64,000 bases of DNA from contig NZ_JAINDF010000008.1 in the NCBI RefSeq assembly GCF_023006325.1, positions 94,853 through 158,852 on the forward strand, read 5' to 3'. The DNA comes from Kordiimonas marina (GTDB lineage: Bacteria; Pseudomonadota; Alphaproteobacteria; Sphingomonadales; Kordiimonadaceae). Below are positions 52,835 through 63,108 of the stretch, piece by piece; position 1 is the first letter of the stretch; every line of letters starts with the position of its first letter. Under the pieces are notes generated by a model, which saw only the letters and a program-made list of their open reading frames with translations, was not told the DNA's origin and did no database searches. The translations under genes were made by a program, and so were the position numbers.

Positions 52835-54661
52835 ATGGCCTCATTACCCATCCCTGGTTTCAGACCGAAAGCGACGACCCACCGCTCCATCAAGCGGGAA
52901 ATAGGTGCGTCGATCGACGGTATTTATCTGCGGCAGCTTGGCCCGATCTCCCTGGTGATCTTCACCTACTATGTGCTGCTGGCTTCCTCGCACTATTTCC
53001 TGCTCGCGGGTCCTTTCCGTATACCGATGATGGTCATGGCGCTCGCTACGGCGATCATCGGTCTCATGACGGCCTTACTGGTCAGGCGAGGCCATATCAG
53101 TCCGGCCAGAAGTCATGTTGCCCTGTTGCCCGCAGCGCTCGCCTCGACCGCGAACGTGTTTGTGCATGTGTTTCTCTCTGGCGAACAATTGCAGCTGACC
53201 AATGCGCTTTTGATGATCATGGCCTTTGGGATCATTACCCTGTCACCGGTTATTTTTGGACTATTGGTGACCTTGGGTGGAAGTCTCTTTATCGCAGCAC
53301 TTCTCATGGTGCCTGGCCAATATACTGTGCACTTGATCTTCCTGTTTGGCGGCGGATTGGTCCTAAGTATTCTCGCCTTCATTCAGCGTTACCGGACGCT
53401 CTGGAACGCTGAGCGGCTTTCCGTCTCCAACCGGGAAAAGGCGCTGATCCTCGGCCAGATGAATGAGGCTGTGAAGCGTCAGATGCATGAAGCCCGCGAA
53501 GCGGCGGAACAGGCGCGCAAGGCAAACGAAGCCAAGGATATTTTCCTCGCCAACACCAGCCATGAGCTCAGGACCCCGCTGACAGGCGTCCTGGGGATGC
53601 TGGATATTCTGGCGCAGTCCCGGCTTGGCGCGGAGGAACGGGAAACGCTGGACGCCGCCCAGTTCAGCGCCCGGACGCTGCTGGCCGTCATCAACGACAT
53701 TCTCGACCTGGCCAAACTGGATGCCGGCAAGATCGAGATCAACCCCCAGCCTTTCCGCCCGCATGAACTGGTCCGCACCGTCGTCGATTTGCTTGCCCCC
53801 CGCGCCGAGGCAAAAGGCGTGAAGCTGGTCCTTGAGCTTGAGGGCGCCAAGGATTTGCGGCTGCAGGGCGATGCTGTCCGGATCGGGCAGATATTGTTCA
53901 ATTTCCTCAGTAACGCGGTCAAATTCACTGATGAGGGCACCGTGACTGTGCATATGGCTGTCTCGGTGGAAGGGGACGGCTACCGCCTGTTCCTGCGGGT
54001 ACGGGATACAGGTATTGGCTTCGACATGGCGCAGAAGGACCAGCTTTTCGCCCGTTTCCACCAGCTCGAAAGTGGCAGTGACCGCAAGCATGAAGGCACC
54101 GGGCTCGGCCTTGCTATCTGCAAAGAACTGGCGGACTTGATGGATGGTGAGATCGGCGTGGATAGCACGCCCGGCCAAGGCTCGGAATTCAGCGTGTCAC
54201 TGCCGCTTGCTCAGGCGTCCGGGCGGGCAGGTGGTGAGCCATCAGATGCCGTTTCTGCTGAGGAACGTCTCAAAGGCCGCACCCTCAGGGTTCTGGTGGC
54301 CGAAGATAATGCCGTGAACCGGCTCCTGATCAGCAAGCTTCTTGCCCGTTTTGACTGGGCGCTCACTCTGGTCGAGGACGGCGCGCAGGCGCTTGCTGCG
54401 GTTGAGGCGGAAGACGCCTTTGACCTGATCCTGATGGATGTGCGGATGCCGGTGATGGACGGCGTCGCGGCCACACGGGCGATCCGCGCGCTTGACGGGC
54501 CTGGGGGCCGCGTGCCGATCATCGCGCTGACCGCCAATACCATGCCTGAAGATGCCAAGGCGTATCTGGAGGCCGGGATGGATGCTGTGGTCGGCAAGCC
54601 CGTGCAGATGCCGGAGCTTCTGACCGCGGTCGCGGACCTGGTTGTACCGGCGGACAGCTAG
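52835..54661 (+). CDS. Hybrid sensor histidine kinase with membrane domain and receiver
   Basis: 608 residues from ATG 52835, preceded by GGGAAAG; ATG 52790 and TTG 52781 are alternatives. Five or six hydrophobic segments lie between about residues 35 and 182, with no large sensor domain. A coiled coil leads to HisKA NTSHELRTPLTG (His243). The HATPase domain carries FLSNAVKFTDEG, DTGIGFD and GTGLGLAIC. The receiver shows VAEDNAVNRLL and LILMDVRMPVMDG. Another frame, starting at 52777, looks coding-like until about 52885, so the native N-terminus may lie there and a frameshift may exist. Confidence 0.88.
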   Translation: MASLPIPGFRPKATTHRSIKREIGASIDGIYLRQLGPISLVIFTYYVLLASSHYFLLAGPFRIPMMVMALATAIIGLMTALLVRRGHISPARSHVALLPAALASTANVFVHVFLSGEQLQLTNALLMIMAFGIITLSPVIFGLLVTLGGSLFIAALLMVPGQYTVHLIFLFGGGLVLSILAFIQRYRTLWNAERLSVSNREKALILGQMNEAVKRQMHEAREAAEQARKANEAKDIFLANTSHELRTPLTGVLGMLDILAQSRLGAEERETLDAAQFSARTLLAVINDILDLAKLDAGKIEINPQPFRPHELVRTVVDLLAPRAEAKGVKLVLELEGAKDLRLQGDAVRIGQILFNFLSNAVKFTDEGTVTVHMAVSVEGDGYRLFLRVRDTGIGFDMAQKDQLFARFHQLESGSDRKHEGTGLGLAICKELADLMDGEIGVDSTPGQGSEFSVSLPLAQASGRAGGEPSDAVSAEERLKGRTLRVLVAEDNAVNRLLISKLLARFDWALTLVEDGAQALAAVEAEDAFDLILMDVRMPVMDGVAATRAIRALDGPGGRVPIIALTANTMPEDAKAYLEAGMDAVVGKPVQMPELLTAVADLVVPADS

Positions 54662-54912
54662 GGCGAAAATCGGGGGCCGGCAGGTGGGCTGTGCATACGG
54701 AAATGCCACGCTTTCGCTTGACTCTGCTGCACGCGGGGCGTAAACAGCACCCGCTTCCCATGGAAGATGACAATTGAATAGCGTCCTAAAAAGGCCTCGG
54801 CCGGGATGCCCACCAGTCAGCGAGATTCGCCCACTGGTGCCATTCTTGTTTGTTCAATGGTCATGTTCCACGGGGCGTTTGAACCGGAACCGATGCAAAG
54901 GTGAACTTGCAG
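54662..54912 (+). promoter_or_regulatory. 251-bp intergenic region with candidate ffh promoter
   Basis: TTGACT (54718-54723) and TAAACA (54741-54746) are separated by 17 bp, a good vegetative promoter candidate for the ffh block. A CACCAGT/ACTGGTG inverted repeat lies at about 54811-54839 in the leader. I looked for the small SRP RNA here and did not find its conserved loop. Confidence 0.5.
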
Positions 54913-56280
54913 ATGTTTGATAGCCTGTCAGATCGACTGAGCGGTATTTTCGATGGCCTGAAGCGCCGCGGTGCGCTTAAGGAAGCGGATGTCGCCGAAG
55001 CCCTTCGGGAAGTGCGTGTCGCCCTTCTTGAGGCTGATGTCGCGCTGCCGGTCGTCAAGGACTTCATCAAGAAGGTACAGGAAAAGGCCGTCGGCCAGCA
55101 GGTGCTGAAGTCGGTTACCCCGGGTCAGCAGGTGGTCAAGATCGTCAATGACGAAATGGTCGCCATGCTGGGGGCTGAATCCAGCGCCATCAACACCGTT
55201 GGTGTGCCGCCGGTCGCCATCCTGATGGTCGGTCTGCAGGGCTCCGGTAAAACCACCTCGACCGCCAAGATTGCCAAGCGGCTGACCGAGAAAGAGCGCA
55301 AGAAGGTCCTGATGGCGTCCCTCGATGTGCGCCGTCCGGCAGCACAGGAGCAGCTCAAGATTTTGGGTGAGCAGATCGGCGTCAAGACGCTGCCGATCAT
55401 CCAGGGCCAGATGCCGGTGGATATCGCCCGCCGCGCCATGGATGCCGCCAAGCTGCAGGGCTATGACGTCGTCATGCTCGATACCGCGGGCCGCCTGCAT
55501 ATCGACCAGAGCCTGATGGCCGAGGTTGTAGCCGTGCGCAATGCCACCATGCCGCTTGAAACCCTTCTGGTCGCTGACAGCCTGACCGGTCAGGACGCGG
55601 TGAATGTGGCCAAGGAATTCGATGCCCAGGTCGGCATCACCGGTGTCGTCCTCACCCGGATGGACGGTGACGGCCGTGGCGGCGCTGCGCTTTCGATGCG
55701 TGCTGTTACCGGTAAGCCGATCAAGCTCGCCGGTACCGGTGAAAAGATGGACGCGCTGGAGGATTTCCACCCCGAGCGTGTGGCCAGCCGCATCCTCGGC
55801 ATGGGCGATGTCGTCAGCCTGGTTGAGAAGGCCGCCGAAACCATCGAGAAGGAAGATGCCGAGCGCATGGCCAAGAAAATGGCCAAGGGCGAATTCGATC
55901 TCGAGGACCTGCGCAGCCAGCTGCAGCAGATGTCCAAACTGGGCGGCATGAAGGGTGTCCTCGGCATGTTGCCCGGCATGGGCAAGCTGAAGTCGGCCAT
56001 GAAGGGCGCCCAGATGGACGACAAGGTATTCAAGCGTCAGGAAGCGATCATTTCTTCCATGACACCGATCGAACGCAAGAAGCCGCAGATCATCGCGGCA
56101 TCCCGCAAGAAGCGGATCGCGGCGGGCTCGGGCGTCAGCGTCGCCGACGTGAACAAGCTCCTCAAGATGCATATGGAAATGGCCAAAATGATGAAGAAAA
56201 TGTCCAAAATGGGCAAAAAAGGCGGTTTCCCCCAAATGCCAGGCGCCATGCCGCCGGGCTTTGACAAACTCTTCTCCTGA
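54913..56280 (+). CDS. ffh: Signal recognition particle protein Ffh
   Basis: 455 residues from ATG 54913 with AAAGGTGA upstream; a GTG 12 bases earlier is less likely, because Ffh proteins start MFDSLSDRL. N domain about 1-90; G domain with GLQGSGKTTSTAK (107-119), DVRRPAAQEQL, DTAGRL and TRMDGDGRGG; then a Met-rich M domain (about 320-455) that binds SRP RNA and signal peptides. First gene of the ffh-rpsP-rimM-trmD-rplS block. Confidence 0.97.
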   Translation: MFDSLSDRLSGIFDGLKRRGALKEADVAEALREVRVALLEADVALPVVKDFIKKVQEKAVGQQVLKSVTPGQQVVKIVNDEMVAMLGAESSAINTVGVPPVAILMVGLQGSGKTTSTAKIAKRLTEKERKKVLMASLDVRRPAAQEQLKILGEQIGVKTLPIIQGQMPVDIARRAMDAAKLQGYDVVMLDTAGRLHIDQSLMAEVVAVRNATMPLETLLVADSLTGQDAVNVAKEFDAQVGITGVVLTRMDGDGRGGAALSMRAVTGKPIKLAGTGEKMDALEDFHPERVASRILGMGDVVSLVEKAAETIEKEDAERMAKKMAKGEFDLEDLRSQLQQMSKLGGMKGVLGMLPGMGKLKSAMKGAQMDDKVFKRQEAIISSMTPIERKKPQIIAASRKKRIAAGSGVSVADVNKLLKMHMEMAKMMKKMSKMGKKGGFPQMPGAMPPGFDKLFS

Positions 56281-56340
56281 GAAGGCGAACTTTAATCAAC
56301 TAACTCAATCCGTAATGGATACACTGAAGGAACTGAAAAA

Positions 56341-56772
56341 ATGGCTATTGCAATTCGTCTCGCCCGTGGTGGCGCCAAGAAACGTCCGTACTACCGCATC
56401 GTAATCTCGGACACCCGCTCCCCGCGCGATGGTAAATTCATCGAAAAAGTCGGCACCTACAACCCGATGCTCGCTAAAGACAGCGAAGACCGCGTTCGCA
56501 TGGACGTGGACCGCATCAAGCATTGGATCGGCAAAGGCGCGAAGCCGACCGACCGCGTCGCCCGCTTCCTCGAAGCCGCTGGTGTTCTTGAAGCCAAGAA
56601 GCGCGCTAACCTGGACAAAGGCAAGCCGGGTCAGAAAGCCGTTGAGCGTGCTGAAGAGCGTGCCGAGAAGGCTGCTGCTGCCGCTGAGGCTGCTGCCGCT
56701 CCGGCTGAAGAAGTTGCTGTTGAAGAAGCTCCGGCCGAAGAAGCCGCCGCTGAAGAAGCTGCTGCCGAGTAA
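56341..56772 (+). CDS. rpsP: 30S ribosomal protein S16
   Basis: 143 residues; the S16 core is the first 80 ([36 protein letters not shown]). The remaining 60 residues are a low-complexity Ala/Glu tail, long compared with E. coli S16 (82 residues) but common in alphaproteobacteria. Codon use is strongly biased, as expected for a highly expressed gene. Confidence 0.97.
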   Translation: MAIAIRLARGGAKKRPYYRIVISDTRSPRDGKFIEKVGTYNPMLAKDSEDRVRMDVDRIKHWIGKGAKPTDRVARFLEAAGVLEAKKRANLDKGKPGQKAVERAEERAEKAAAAAEAAAAPAEEVAVEEAPAEEAAAEEAAAE

Positions 56773-56827
56773 TTGGCAGACACTCTCGTGGCGGGGGCCC
56801 ACGGTCCCCGTCTGAGGAGCTGGCACA

Positions 56828-57430
56828 ATGAATGACTTCCGGGACGGACGACGCCATCACGGCGTTGAAAACGGCTGGATTGCTGTGGGCGCCTTTGCGG
56901 GCGCCCATGGTGTCAGAGGCGACGTGCGCCTGAAATCCTTCACCGAAGACCCGGATGCCATCTTTGCCTATGCCGCCCTCCATCAGGGGGCCGGTGGTCC
57001 GGTTGTCCGGCTCAAGAAACTGCGTGCCGACAAGGAAGGCTTCATCGTCAGGATTGGCGGGGTTGCTGACCGCGAAGCGGCGATGGCGCTTAAAGGCAAG
57101 CAGCTGTTTGTTGAACGCGCGAGCCTGGCCGAGGAAGACGAGGACGAATATTATCTCGCTGACCTGATCGGGCTTGAAGCCCGCGATGCGGCTGGCGGGA
57201 AAATCGGTACTGTCGTCTCGGTTGAGAATTTCGGCTCTGAGGACCTTCTCGAACTGGTGCTTGATGCGCCTGTGGCCGGGCTTGGCCGCTATGCCTTCGT
57301 GCCCTTCAGGAAAGCGCTGGTGCCGACCGTCGATATTGCGGGCGGGTTTGTCACCATCGCCTTTTCCGACTGGCTTGAAACCCAGACCAGTGAGCGCGGG
57401 GAAGAAGAGAGCGAGGAGGCTGCAAAATGA
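56828..57430 (+). CDS. rimM: Ribosome maturation factor RimM
   Basis: 200 residues. [26 protein letters not shown] is the RimM N-domain start, and [18 protein letters not shown] begins the PRC-barrel part. It assists 30S assembly by binding S19. The C-terminus ends in an acidic tail, and its stop overlaps trmD by ATGA. Confidence 0.95.
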   Translation: MNDFRDGRRHHGVENGWIAVGAFAGAHGVRGDVRLKSFTEDPDAIFAYAALHQGAGGPVVRLKKLRADKEGFIVRIGGVADREAAMALKGKQLFVERASLAEEDEDEYYLADLIGLEARDAAGGKIGTVVSVENFGSEDLLELVLDAPVAGLGRYAFVPFRKALVPTVDIAGGFVTIAFSDWLETQTSERGEEESEEAAK

Positions 57431-58149
57431 CGTCTCCGGCCTTCACCGCACAGGTGCTGACCCTGTACCCGGATATGTTCCCGGGCATGCTCGGCCACTC
57501 CCTTGCCGGGCGCGGGCTTGAGGACGAAAAATGGGCGCTAAAAACGCTGGACATTCGCGATTTTTCGAGCGATAAGCACCGGTCCGTTGACGATACCCCC
57601 GCAGGCGGTGGCCCCGGAATGGTGATGCGCGCGGACATACTCGGCAAGGCAATCGACGCTGCACGCGCGGAAGCCGAGCCCGAGTGGCCCCTTGTATATA
57701 TGAGCCCACGCGGCCGTACCTTCGATCAGAAGGAAGCGGAACGTTGGCATAAAGCAGGGGGGGTGACCATCCTGTGCGGTCGCTTCGAAGGCGTTGATGA
57801 ACGCGTTCTTGAGGCCCGTGAGGTGGAAGAGATCAGCGTCGGGGATTTTGTCCTCTCGGGGGGCGAACCGGCGGCGCAGGTGATGCTGGATGCGGTTGTC
57901 CGCTTGATCCCCGGCATCATGGGTGCGGCGGAAACGCTGCATGAAGAAAGTTTTGAGTGCGGGCTCCTTGAGTATCCGCACTATACCAGGCCTCAGGTCT
58001 GGGAAGGACGGGAAATTCCCGAGGTGCTCACCAGTGGGCACCACAAACGAATCGCCGAGTGGCGGCGCGAAAAAAGTGAAGAGCTTACCCGTATACGCCG
58101 GCCGGACCTCTGGTCGACCTATGTACGGGGCAAAAACGAAAAGGTGTGA
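57427..58149 (+). CDS. trmD: tRNA (guanine-N1-)-methyltransferase
   Basis: 240 residues. Makes m1G37 in tRNA. SPOUT-fold motifs present: [47 protein letters not shown] and [21 protein letters not shown], which forms the trefoil knot. Coupled to rimM by overlap and followed five bases later by rplS. Confidence 0.97.
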   Translation: MTSPAFTAQVLTLYPDMFPGMLGHSLAGRGLEDEKWALKTLDIRDFSSDKHRSVDDTPAGGGPGMVMRADILGKAIDAARAEAEPEWPLVYMSPRGRTFDQKEAERWHKAGGVTILCGRFEGVDERVLEAREVEEISVGDFVLSGGEPAAQVMLDAVVRLIPGIMGAAETLHEESFECGLLEYPHYTRPQVWEGREIPEVLTSGHHKRIAEWRREKSEELTRIRRPDLWSTYVRGKNEKV

Positions 58150-58154
58150 TAGCC

Positions 58155-58538
58155 ATGAATACGATTGAGAAACTGGAACAAGAACAGATCGCCAAACTGA
58201 CCGAAGGCAAGACTATTCCTGCTTTTGGCGCTGGTGATACCCTGCGTGTAAACGTGAAGGTCCGTGAAGGCGACCGTGAGCGTACCCAGGCTTTCGAAGG
58301 CGTTTGTATCGCCCGTTCGAACAAGGGTGTGAACTCCAACTTCACCGTCCGCAAGATTTCCTACGGCGAAGGCGTTGAGCGTATCTTCCCGCTTTACAGC
58401 CCGTCGGTTGAAGACATCACCGTTCTGCGCCGTGGTAAGGTTCGCCGTGCGAAGCTTTACTACCTCCGTGGCCGCACCGGTAAGGCTGCCCGTATCGTTG
58501 AGAAGCGGGACTTCAAACGGGAAGCTGCTAAGAAATAA
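58155..58538 (+). CDS. rplS: 50S ribosomal protein L19
   Basis: 127 residues from ATG 58155; an earlier in-frame GTG overlaps the trmD stop and is less likely. L19 motifs: [63 protein letters not shown]. The AAAGGTG ribosome-binding site lies in the trmD end. Last gene before a strong terminator. Confidence 0.97.
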   Translation: MNTIEKLEQEQIAKLTEGKTIPAFGAGDTLRVNVKVREGDRERTQAFEGVCIARSNKGVNSNFTVRKISYGEGVERIFPLYSPSVEDITVLRRGKVRRAKLYYLRGRTGKAARIVEKRDFKREAAKK

Positions 58539-58599
58539 AATTTCAATTTTCAGCGACCTGCGTAATATTTTGTTGCGTCGCGCTGAAGGTGAAGATAAG

Positions 58600-58633
58600 A
58601 CGGGGGCGGGTCGCAAAACCTGCCCCCGTTTTT
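58600..58633 (+). terminator. Rho-independent terminator of the ffh-rplS operon
   Basis: A 12-bp stem (58600-58611 with 58618-58629, one G-U pair) contains ACGGGGGC/GCCCCCGT and is followed by a run of T to 58633. Confidence 0.93.
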
Positions 58634-58738
58634 CATTTTTGGCCGGGATCGCTTATGGTTCCTGATGATCGGCACGCCGATCCATTGGGGCCTTGAAAGC
58701 AGGTACCGGTGAAGGCCACTCAGGAGCGGAGCATATAG
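58634..58738 (+). other. leuC leader with two hairpins
   Basis: GATCGG-cacg-CCGATC (58667-58682) and GGCCTT/AAGGCC (58689-58694 with 58712-58717) precede the leuC ribosome-binding site AGGAGCGG. I saw no leader peptide rich in leucine codons, so classical attenuation is not supported. Confidence 0.4.
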
Positions 58739-60139
58739 ATGCCTAAAACAATGTATGACAAGATTTGGGATATGCATGTTGTCGAGGAACGCGGCAATGG
58801 CAACGCCCTTCTATACATTGACAGGCACCTCGTGCATGAGGTCACCAGCCCGCAGGCTTTTGAAGGCCTGCGCGCGTCCGGCCGCACCATCCACCGGACC
58901 GACAGCATCATCGCCGTGCCGGACCATAATGTGCCGACCAAGGACCGGGACCAGCCGAACCCGGACCCGATGTCGACCGCACAGTTGGCGGCCCTTGATG
59001 CCAACGCCAAGGAATTCGGGCTTGATTATATCCCCATGGATGACGTCCGGCAGGGCATCGTCCATGTGGTGGGGCCGGAGCAAGGCTTTACCCAGCCGGG
59101 TGTGACGCTGGTGTGCGGGGACAGCCATACCTCTACCCACGGCGCGTTCGGCGCGCTCGCGTTCGGCATCGGCACCAGTGAGATCGAGCATGTGCTCGCT
59201 ACCCAAACGCTGGCGCTGAAGAAATCCAGGAATATGCGCGTGACGGTCACGGGTGAGCTGCCGGTTGGCTGTTCGGCCAAGGATGTCGCGCTTGCCATCA
59301 TCGGCGCCATCGGTACCGCGGGCGGTACTGCCCATGTCATTGAATATGCCGGGCCGGTTATCGAAAGCCTGTCGATGGAAGGGCGGATGACGCTCTGCAA
59401 CATGTCGATCGAGGCCGGCGCGCGCGCAGGGCTTGTCGCGCCGGATGAAAAAACCTTCGAGTATCTCAAGGGTCGCCCCTATGCCCCGAAGGCGGGCCAG
59501 TGGGAAGCCGCGGTGGAATGCTGGAAAGCGCTCCGCTCGGACGAAGGCGCGGTGTTCGACCGTGAAGTCGTCATCGACGGCAGCGAGATCGTGCCGCTCG
59601 TCACCTGGGGCACCAGCCCCGAGGACGTGGTACCGGTCACGGCCAGTGTGCCCGCTATCAGCTCGTTCGCGGACCGCAACAAGCAGGAAGCTGTGAAGAA
59701 GGCGCTTGACTATATGGGCCTCGCTGAAGGCCAGCCGATCACAGACATTCAGGTGGACCGGGTTTTCATCGGGTCCTGCACCAATAGCCGGATCGAAGAC
59801 CTGCGCGAGGCTGCCAACGTGATCAAGGGCCGCAAGGTCGCGGACAATATCATCGCGGCGATGATCGTGCCGGGCTCGGGCCTTGTGAAAGAGCAGGCCG
59901 AGGCTGAAGGCCTCGACAAACTGTTCCTTGATGCCGGCTTCGAATGGCGCGAACCGGGCTGTTCGATGTGCCTGGCCATGAACCCGGACAAGGCGGGGCC
60001 AGGCGAGCATGTGGCGTCGACCAGCAACCGCAACTTTGTCGGCCGTCAGGGACCGGGTGCGCGCACGCACCTCGTGAGCCCCGCGATGGCGGCAGCGGCG
60101 GCGATCGCCGGTCATTTCGTCGACGTACGTAACTTTTAA
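58739..60139 (+). CDS. leuC: 3-isopropylmalate dehydratase large subunit
   Basis: 466 residues. With LeuD it isomerises 2- to 3-isopropylmalate. Aconitase-fold motifs: [41 protein letters not shown] and [13 protein letters not shown], which carry the three cluster cysteines. Begins the leuC-leuD-leuB unit; 17 bp to leuD. Confidence 0.97.
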   Translation: MPKTMYDKIWDMHVVEERGNGNALLYIDRHLVHEVTSPQAFEGLRASGRTIHRTDSIIAVPDHNVPTKDRDQPNPDPMSTAQLAALDANAKEFGLDYIPMDDVRQGIVHVVGPEQGFTQPGVTLVCGDSHTSTHGAFGALAFGIGTSEIEHVLATQTLALKKSRNMRVTVTGELPVGCSAKDVALAIIGAIGTAGGTAHVIEYAGPVIESLSMEGRMTLCNMSIEAGARAGLVAPDEKTFEYLKGRPYAPKAGQWEAAVECWKALRSDEGAVFDREVVIDGSEIVPLVTWGTSPEDVVPVTASVPAISSFADRNKQEAVKKALDYMGLAEGQPITDIQVDRVFIGSCTNSRIEDLREAANVIKGRKVADNIIAAMIVPGSGLVKEQAEAEGLDKLFLDAGFEWREPGCSMCLAMNPDKAGPGEHVASTSNRNFVGRQGPGARTHLVSPAMAAAAAIAGHFVDVRNF

Positions 60140-60156
60140 GGGCGGGGAGAATAGTC

Positions 60157-60762
60157 ATGGAAAAATTCACCAAACTCACCGCGACCGCAACGCCGTTCCC
60201 GCGTGTGAATGTGGACACGGACATCATCATCCCGGCCAAGCACCTGAAGTCGATCAAACGCTCGGGCTTCGGGGTCCATGCGTTCGAGACCGTGCGCTAT
60301 AACGCCGACGGCAGTCTGATTGAGGATAACGTCTTCGACGGGCCGAAATATAAGGGCTCGAAAATCCTGATCGCGGGCGACAATTTCGGCTGCGGCTCCA
60401 GCCGCGAGCACGCCCCCTGGGCCATCGCCGACCTCGGGTTCCGCTGTATCATCGCGCCGTCATTCGCCGACATTTTCGCGGGCAACTGTGTGAAGAACGG
60501 CATCCTGACGGTCGCGCTGCCGCAGGATGCTGTCGATGCCCTGGTGCTGGCGGCTGAGGCCGGGCACCAGATCACGGTCGACCTTGCGGATCAGACGGTC
60601 ATGTGCGGGAACGCGCACTATGAGTTCGACTATAACCCCGCACACAAGAAGATGCTGATGGAAGGCCTTGACGAGATCGGCCAGACGCTGACGTCGAAAG
60701 CCGCGATCAGCACCTATGAGCATAAAGAGAAATTGATAATGCCCTGGCTCTACCGGGCCTGA
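60157..60762 (+). CDS. leuD: 3-isopropylmalate dehydratase small subunit
   Basis: 201 residues. Supplies the swivelling domain to LeuC. Blocks: [35 protein letters not shown] and [15 protein letters not shown]. Length is normal for the bacterial form. Confidence 0.97.
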   Translation: MEKFTKLTATATPFPRVNVDTDIIIPAKHLKSIKRSGFGVHAFETVRYNADGSLIEDNVFDGPKYKGSKILIAGDNFGCGSSREHAPWAIADLGFRCIIAPSFADIFAGNCVKNGILTVALPQDAVDALVLAAEAGHQITVDLADQTVMCGNAHYEFDYNPAHKKMLMEGLDEIGQTLTSKAAISTYEHKEKLIMPWLYRA

Positions 60763-60793
60763 GACGCGCCCTAAGGCAACAGAGGATTATTTT

Positions 60794-61876
60794 ATGACGA
60801 CTTATAACATCATGCTCCTGCCCGGTGATGGTATTGGCCCTGAGATTACGGCGGAAGTGCGCCGGGTGATGGCCTGGGTGGAAAAAGCCCATGGTGTGAC
60901 CTTCGATGTCTCCGAAGGCCTGATCGGCGGCGCGGCTTATGATGCCGAAGGCACGCCCTTGTCGGACGAAACGCTTGACCGCGCAAAGGCGGCGGATGCC
61001 ATCCTGCTCGCCTGTGTTGGCGGCCCGAAATGGGATGGCAAGACGGCGTATGACAAGCGTCCGGAAGCAGGTTTGTTACGCCTCCGTAAGGAACTGGATG
61101 TGTTCGCGAACCTCCGGCCTGCGCTGTGTTTCGATGCGCTCGCCGATGCCTCGAGCCTGAAGCGCGAATTTGTCGCGGGCCTCGATATCCTGTTCGTGCG
61201 GGAGCTTTCGGGCGGCGTTTACTTTGGCGAACCGCGCGGCATTGAAGACTTGCCGGGCGGTGGCCGGGTTGGCATCAACACCCAGCGCTATACCGACGCG
61301 GAGATCATCCGCATTGCCCGTGTGGCATTCGAGATGGCGCGCAAGCGCCGCGGCCTCGTCCACAGTGCCGAAAAATCCAACGTGATGGAATCAGGCCTCC
61401 TGTGGCGTGAGGAAGTCACCAAGCTGCATGACGCCGAATATTCGGACGTGAAGCTGGAGCATATCCTCGCTGACAACTGCGCCATGCAGCTCGTCAAAGC
61501 CCCCAAGCAGTTTGATGTGATCCTCACTGACAACCTGTTTGGCGACATCCTTTCGGATGCGGCGGCGATGCTGACCGGTTCCCTTGGCATGCTGCCGTCG
61601 GCCTCGCTGGGCGATGGCGGGCCTGGCCTTTACGAGCCTGTGCACGGCTCGGCGCCGGATATTGCAGGCAAAGGCATTGCCAACCCGCTGGCGGCCATCC
61701 TTAGTTTCGCCATGGCGCTCCGTTATTCGCTCGATATGGGCGATGCTGCCGATCAGGTGGAAGCGGCTGTGTCGCAGGCGCTCAATGAGGTGCGTACCGG
61801 TGACATCTGGGCCGAAGGGTTCGACCGTGTCGGTACCACCGGCATGGGCGATGCCGTTCTGAAGGCGCTTGGCTAA
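60794..61876 (+). CDS. leuB: 3-isopropylmalate dehydrogenase
   Basis: 360 residues. Oxidatively decarboxylates 3-isopropylmalate using NAD+. [11 protein letters not shown] opens the protein, [14 protein letters not shown] is the substrate loop, [20 protein letters not shown] holds the metal-binding Asp, and [18 protein letters not shown] is the NAD site. Lies 31 bp after leuD. Confidence 0.97.
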   Translation: MTTYNIMLLPGDGIGPEITAEVRRVMAWVEKAHGVTFDVSEGLIGGAAYDAEGTPLSDETLDRAKAADAILLACVGGPKWDGKTAYDKRPEAGLLRLRKELDVFANLRPALCFDALADASSLKREFVAGLDILFVRELSGGVYFGEPRGIEDLPGGGRVGINTQRYTDAEIIRIARVAFEMARKRRGLVHSAEKSNVMESGLLWREEVTKLHDAEYSDVKLEHILADNCAMQLVKAPKQFDVILTDNLFGDILSDAAAMLTGSLGMLPSASLGDGGPGLYEPVHGSAPDIAGKGIANPLAAILSFAMALRYSLDMGDAADQVEAAVSQALNEVRTGDIWAEGFDRVGTTGMGDAVLKALG

Positions 61877-61986
61877 AAACTTGGATTAAAAGTTAAACTA
61901 ACCAATTCGGCAAACATATTCCGTTTGCTTCAACCTGGGGCCGGTGAGACAAGAAGGCCCCCTGTAGACCCAGTAGGAGACTGAAA

Positions 61987-63012
61987 ATGGGTTTTCGTGT
62001 CGCTGTAGTCGGTGCGACCGGTAACGTCGGTCGTGAAATGCTTAACATCCTTGCCGAGCGGGATTTTCCGGCCGACGAGGTCATTGCGATTGCGTCCCGA
62101 AAATCGATTGGCCAGACGGTTGGCTACGGCGAGAAAGAACTGAAGGTCGTTGCCCTCGACACGTTCGATTTCTCGGACGTCGATATCGCGCTTTTCTCCG
62201 CCGGGTCCTCCGTTTCCAAGGAATACGGCCCGAAGGCTGCGAAGCAGGGCGCTGTCGTGATCGACAACTCATCCTACTTCCGCATGGACCCGGATGTGCC
62301 CTTGGTGGTGCCGGAAGTGAACCCGCATCACCTGGCGAAATACAAAAAGAAAAACATCATCGCGAACCCGAACTGTTCGACTGCGCAGATGCTGGTCGCG
62401 CTGAAGCCGCTGCATGACGCTGCCAAGATCAAGCGCGTGGTGGTTTCCACTTACCAGTCGGTTTCCGGTGCGGGCAACCAGGCGATGGATGAGCTCTTCA
62501 GCCAGACGCGGGCGATCTTCGTCAACGATCCGATCGTGAAAGAGAAATTCACCAAGCAGATCGCCTTCAACGTGATCCCGCACATCGATGTCTTCATGGA
62601 CGACGGCTACACCAAGGAAGAATGGAAGATGGTGGCCGAGACCCACAAGATGCTCGACCCCGATATCAAGCTGACCGCCACCGCCGTGCGCGTGCCGGTG
62701 TTCGTCGGCCATGCCGAAGCGCTCAATATCGAATTCGAAAAGCCGCTCACGGACGTGCAGGCGCGCAAGATTCTGCGCGAAGCGCCGGGCTGCCTCGTTG
62801 TCGACAAGCGCGAGGACGGCGGTTACATCACCCCGGTCGAGTGCGTGGGCGATTTCGCCACCTTCATCTCGCGTATCCGCAAGGATGACACGGTCGAGAA
62901 CGGCCTCAACATCTGGGTCGTTTCCGACAACCTCCGCAAGGGTGCTGCGCTCAACGCTGTCCAGATTGCGGAATCGCTGGTGAACCAGGGGCTTCTGACC
63001 GCCAAGGCCTAA
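61987..63012 (+). CDS. asd: Aspartate-semialdehyde dehydrogenase
   Basis: 341 residues. Reduces aspartyl phosphate to the semialdehyde for lysine, threonine and methionine. GATGNVGREML is the NADP motif (9-19), the catalytic Cys is in NPNCSTAQM, and RVPVFVGHAE holds substrate-binding residues. It has its own 110-bp upstream region and the ribosome-binding site TAGGAG, so it may be transcribed separately from leuB. Confidence 0.97.
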   Translation: MGFRVAVVGATGNVGREMLNILAERDFPADEVIAIASRKSIGQTVGYGEKELKVVALDTFDFSDVDIALFSAGSSVSKEYGPKAAKQGAVVIDNSSYFRMDPDVPLVVPEVNPHHLAKYKKKNIIANPNCSTAQMLVALKPLHDAAKIKRVVVSTYQSVSGAGNQAMDELFSQTRAIFVNDPIVKEKFTKQIAFNVIPHIDVFMDDGYTKEEWKMVAETHKMLDPDIKLTATAVRVPVFVGHAEALNIEFEKPLTDVQARKILREAPGCLVVDKREDGGYITPVECVGDFATFISRIRKDDTVENGLNIWVVSDNLRKGAALNAVQIAESLVNQGLLTAKA

Positions 63013-63044
63013 GCTGGCTCCGCGATAAAGCGCTTAACAAATCA

Positions 63045-63071
63045 GGGCCCGGTGTGTCATACACTGGGCCC
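63045..63071 (+). terminator. Hairpin terminator after asd
   Basis: A 12-bp stem (63045-63056 with 63060-63071, two G-U pairs; GGGCCC at both ends) with a three-base loop is followed by GATCTTTT. Likely a Rho-independent terminator with a short U tract. Confidence 0.65.
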
Positions 63072-63108
63072 GATCTTTTGGGGCCTCATTCACATACGGG
63101 ACTATGCC

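Noticed and set aside
54662..54912. Possible SRP RNA gene (ffs) next to ffh
   Set aside because: The conserved GGAAGGAAGCAG-like domain was not found on either strand of the interval.
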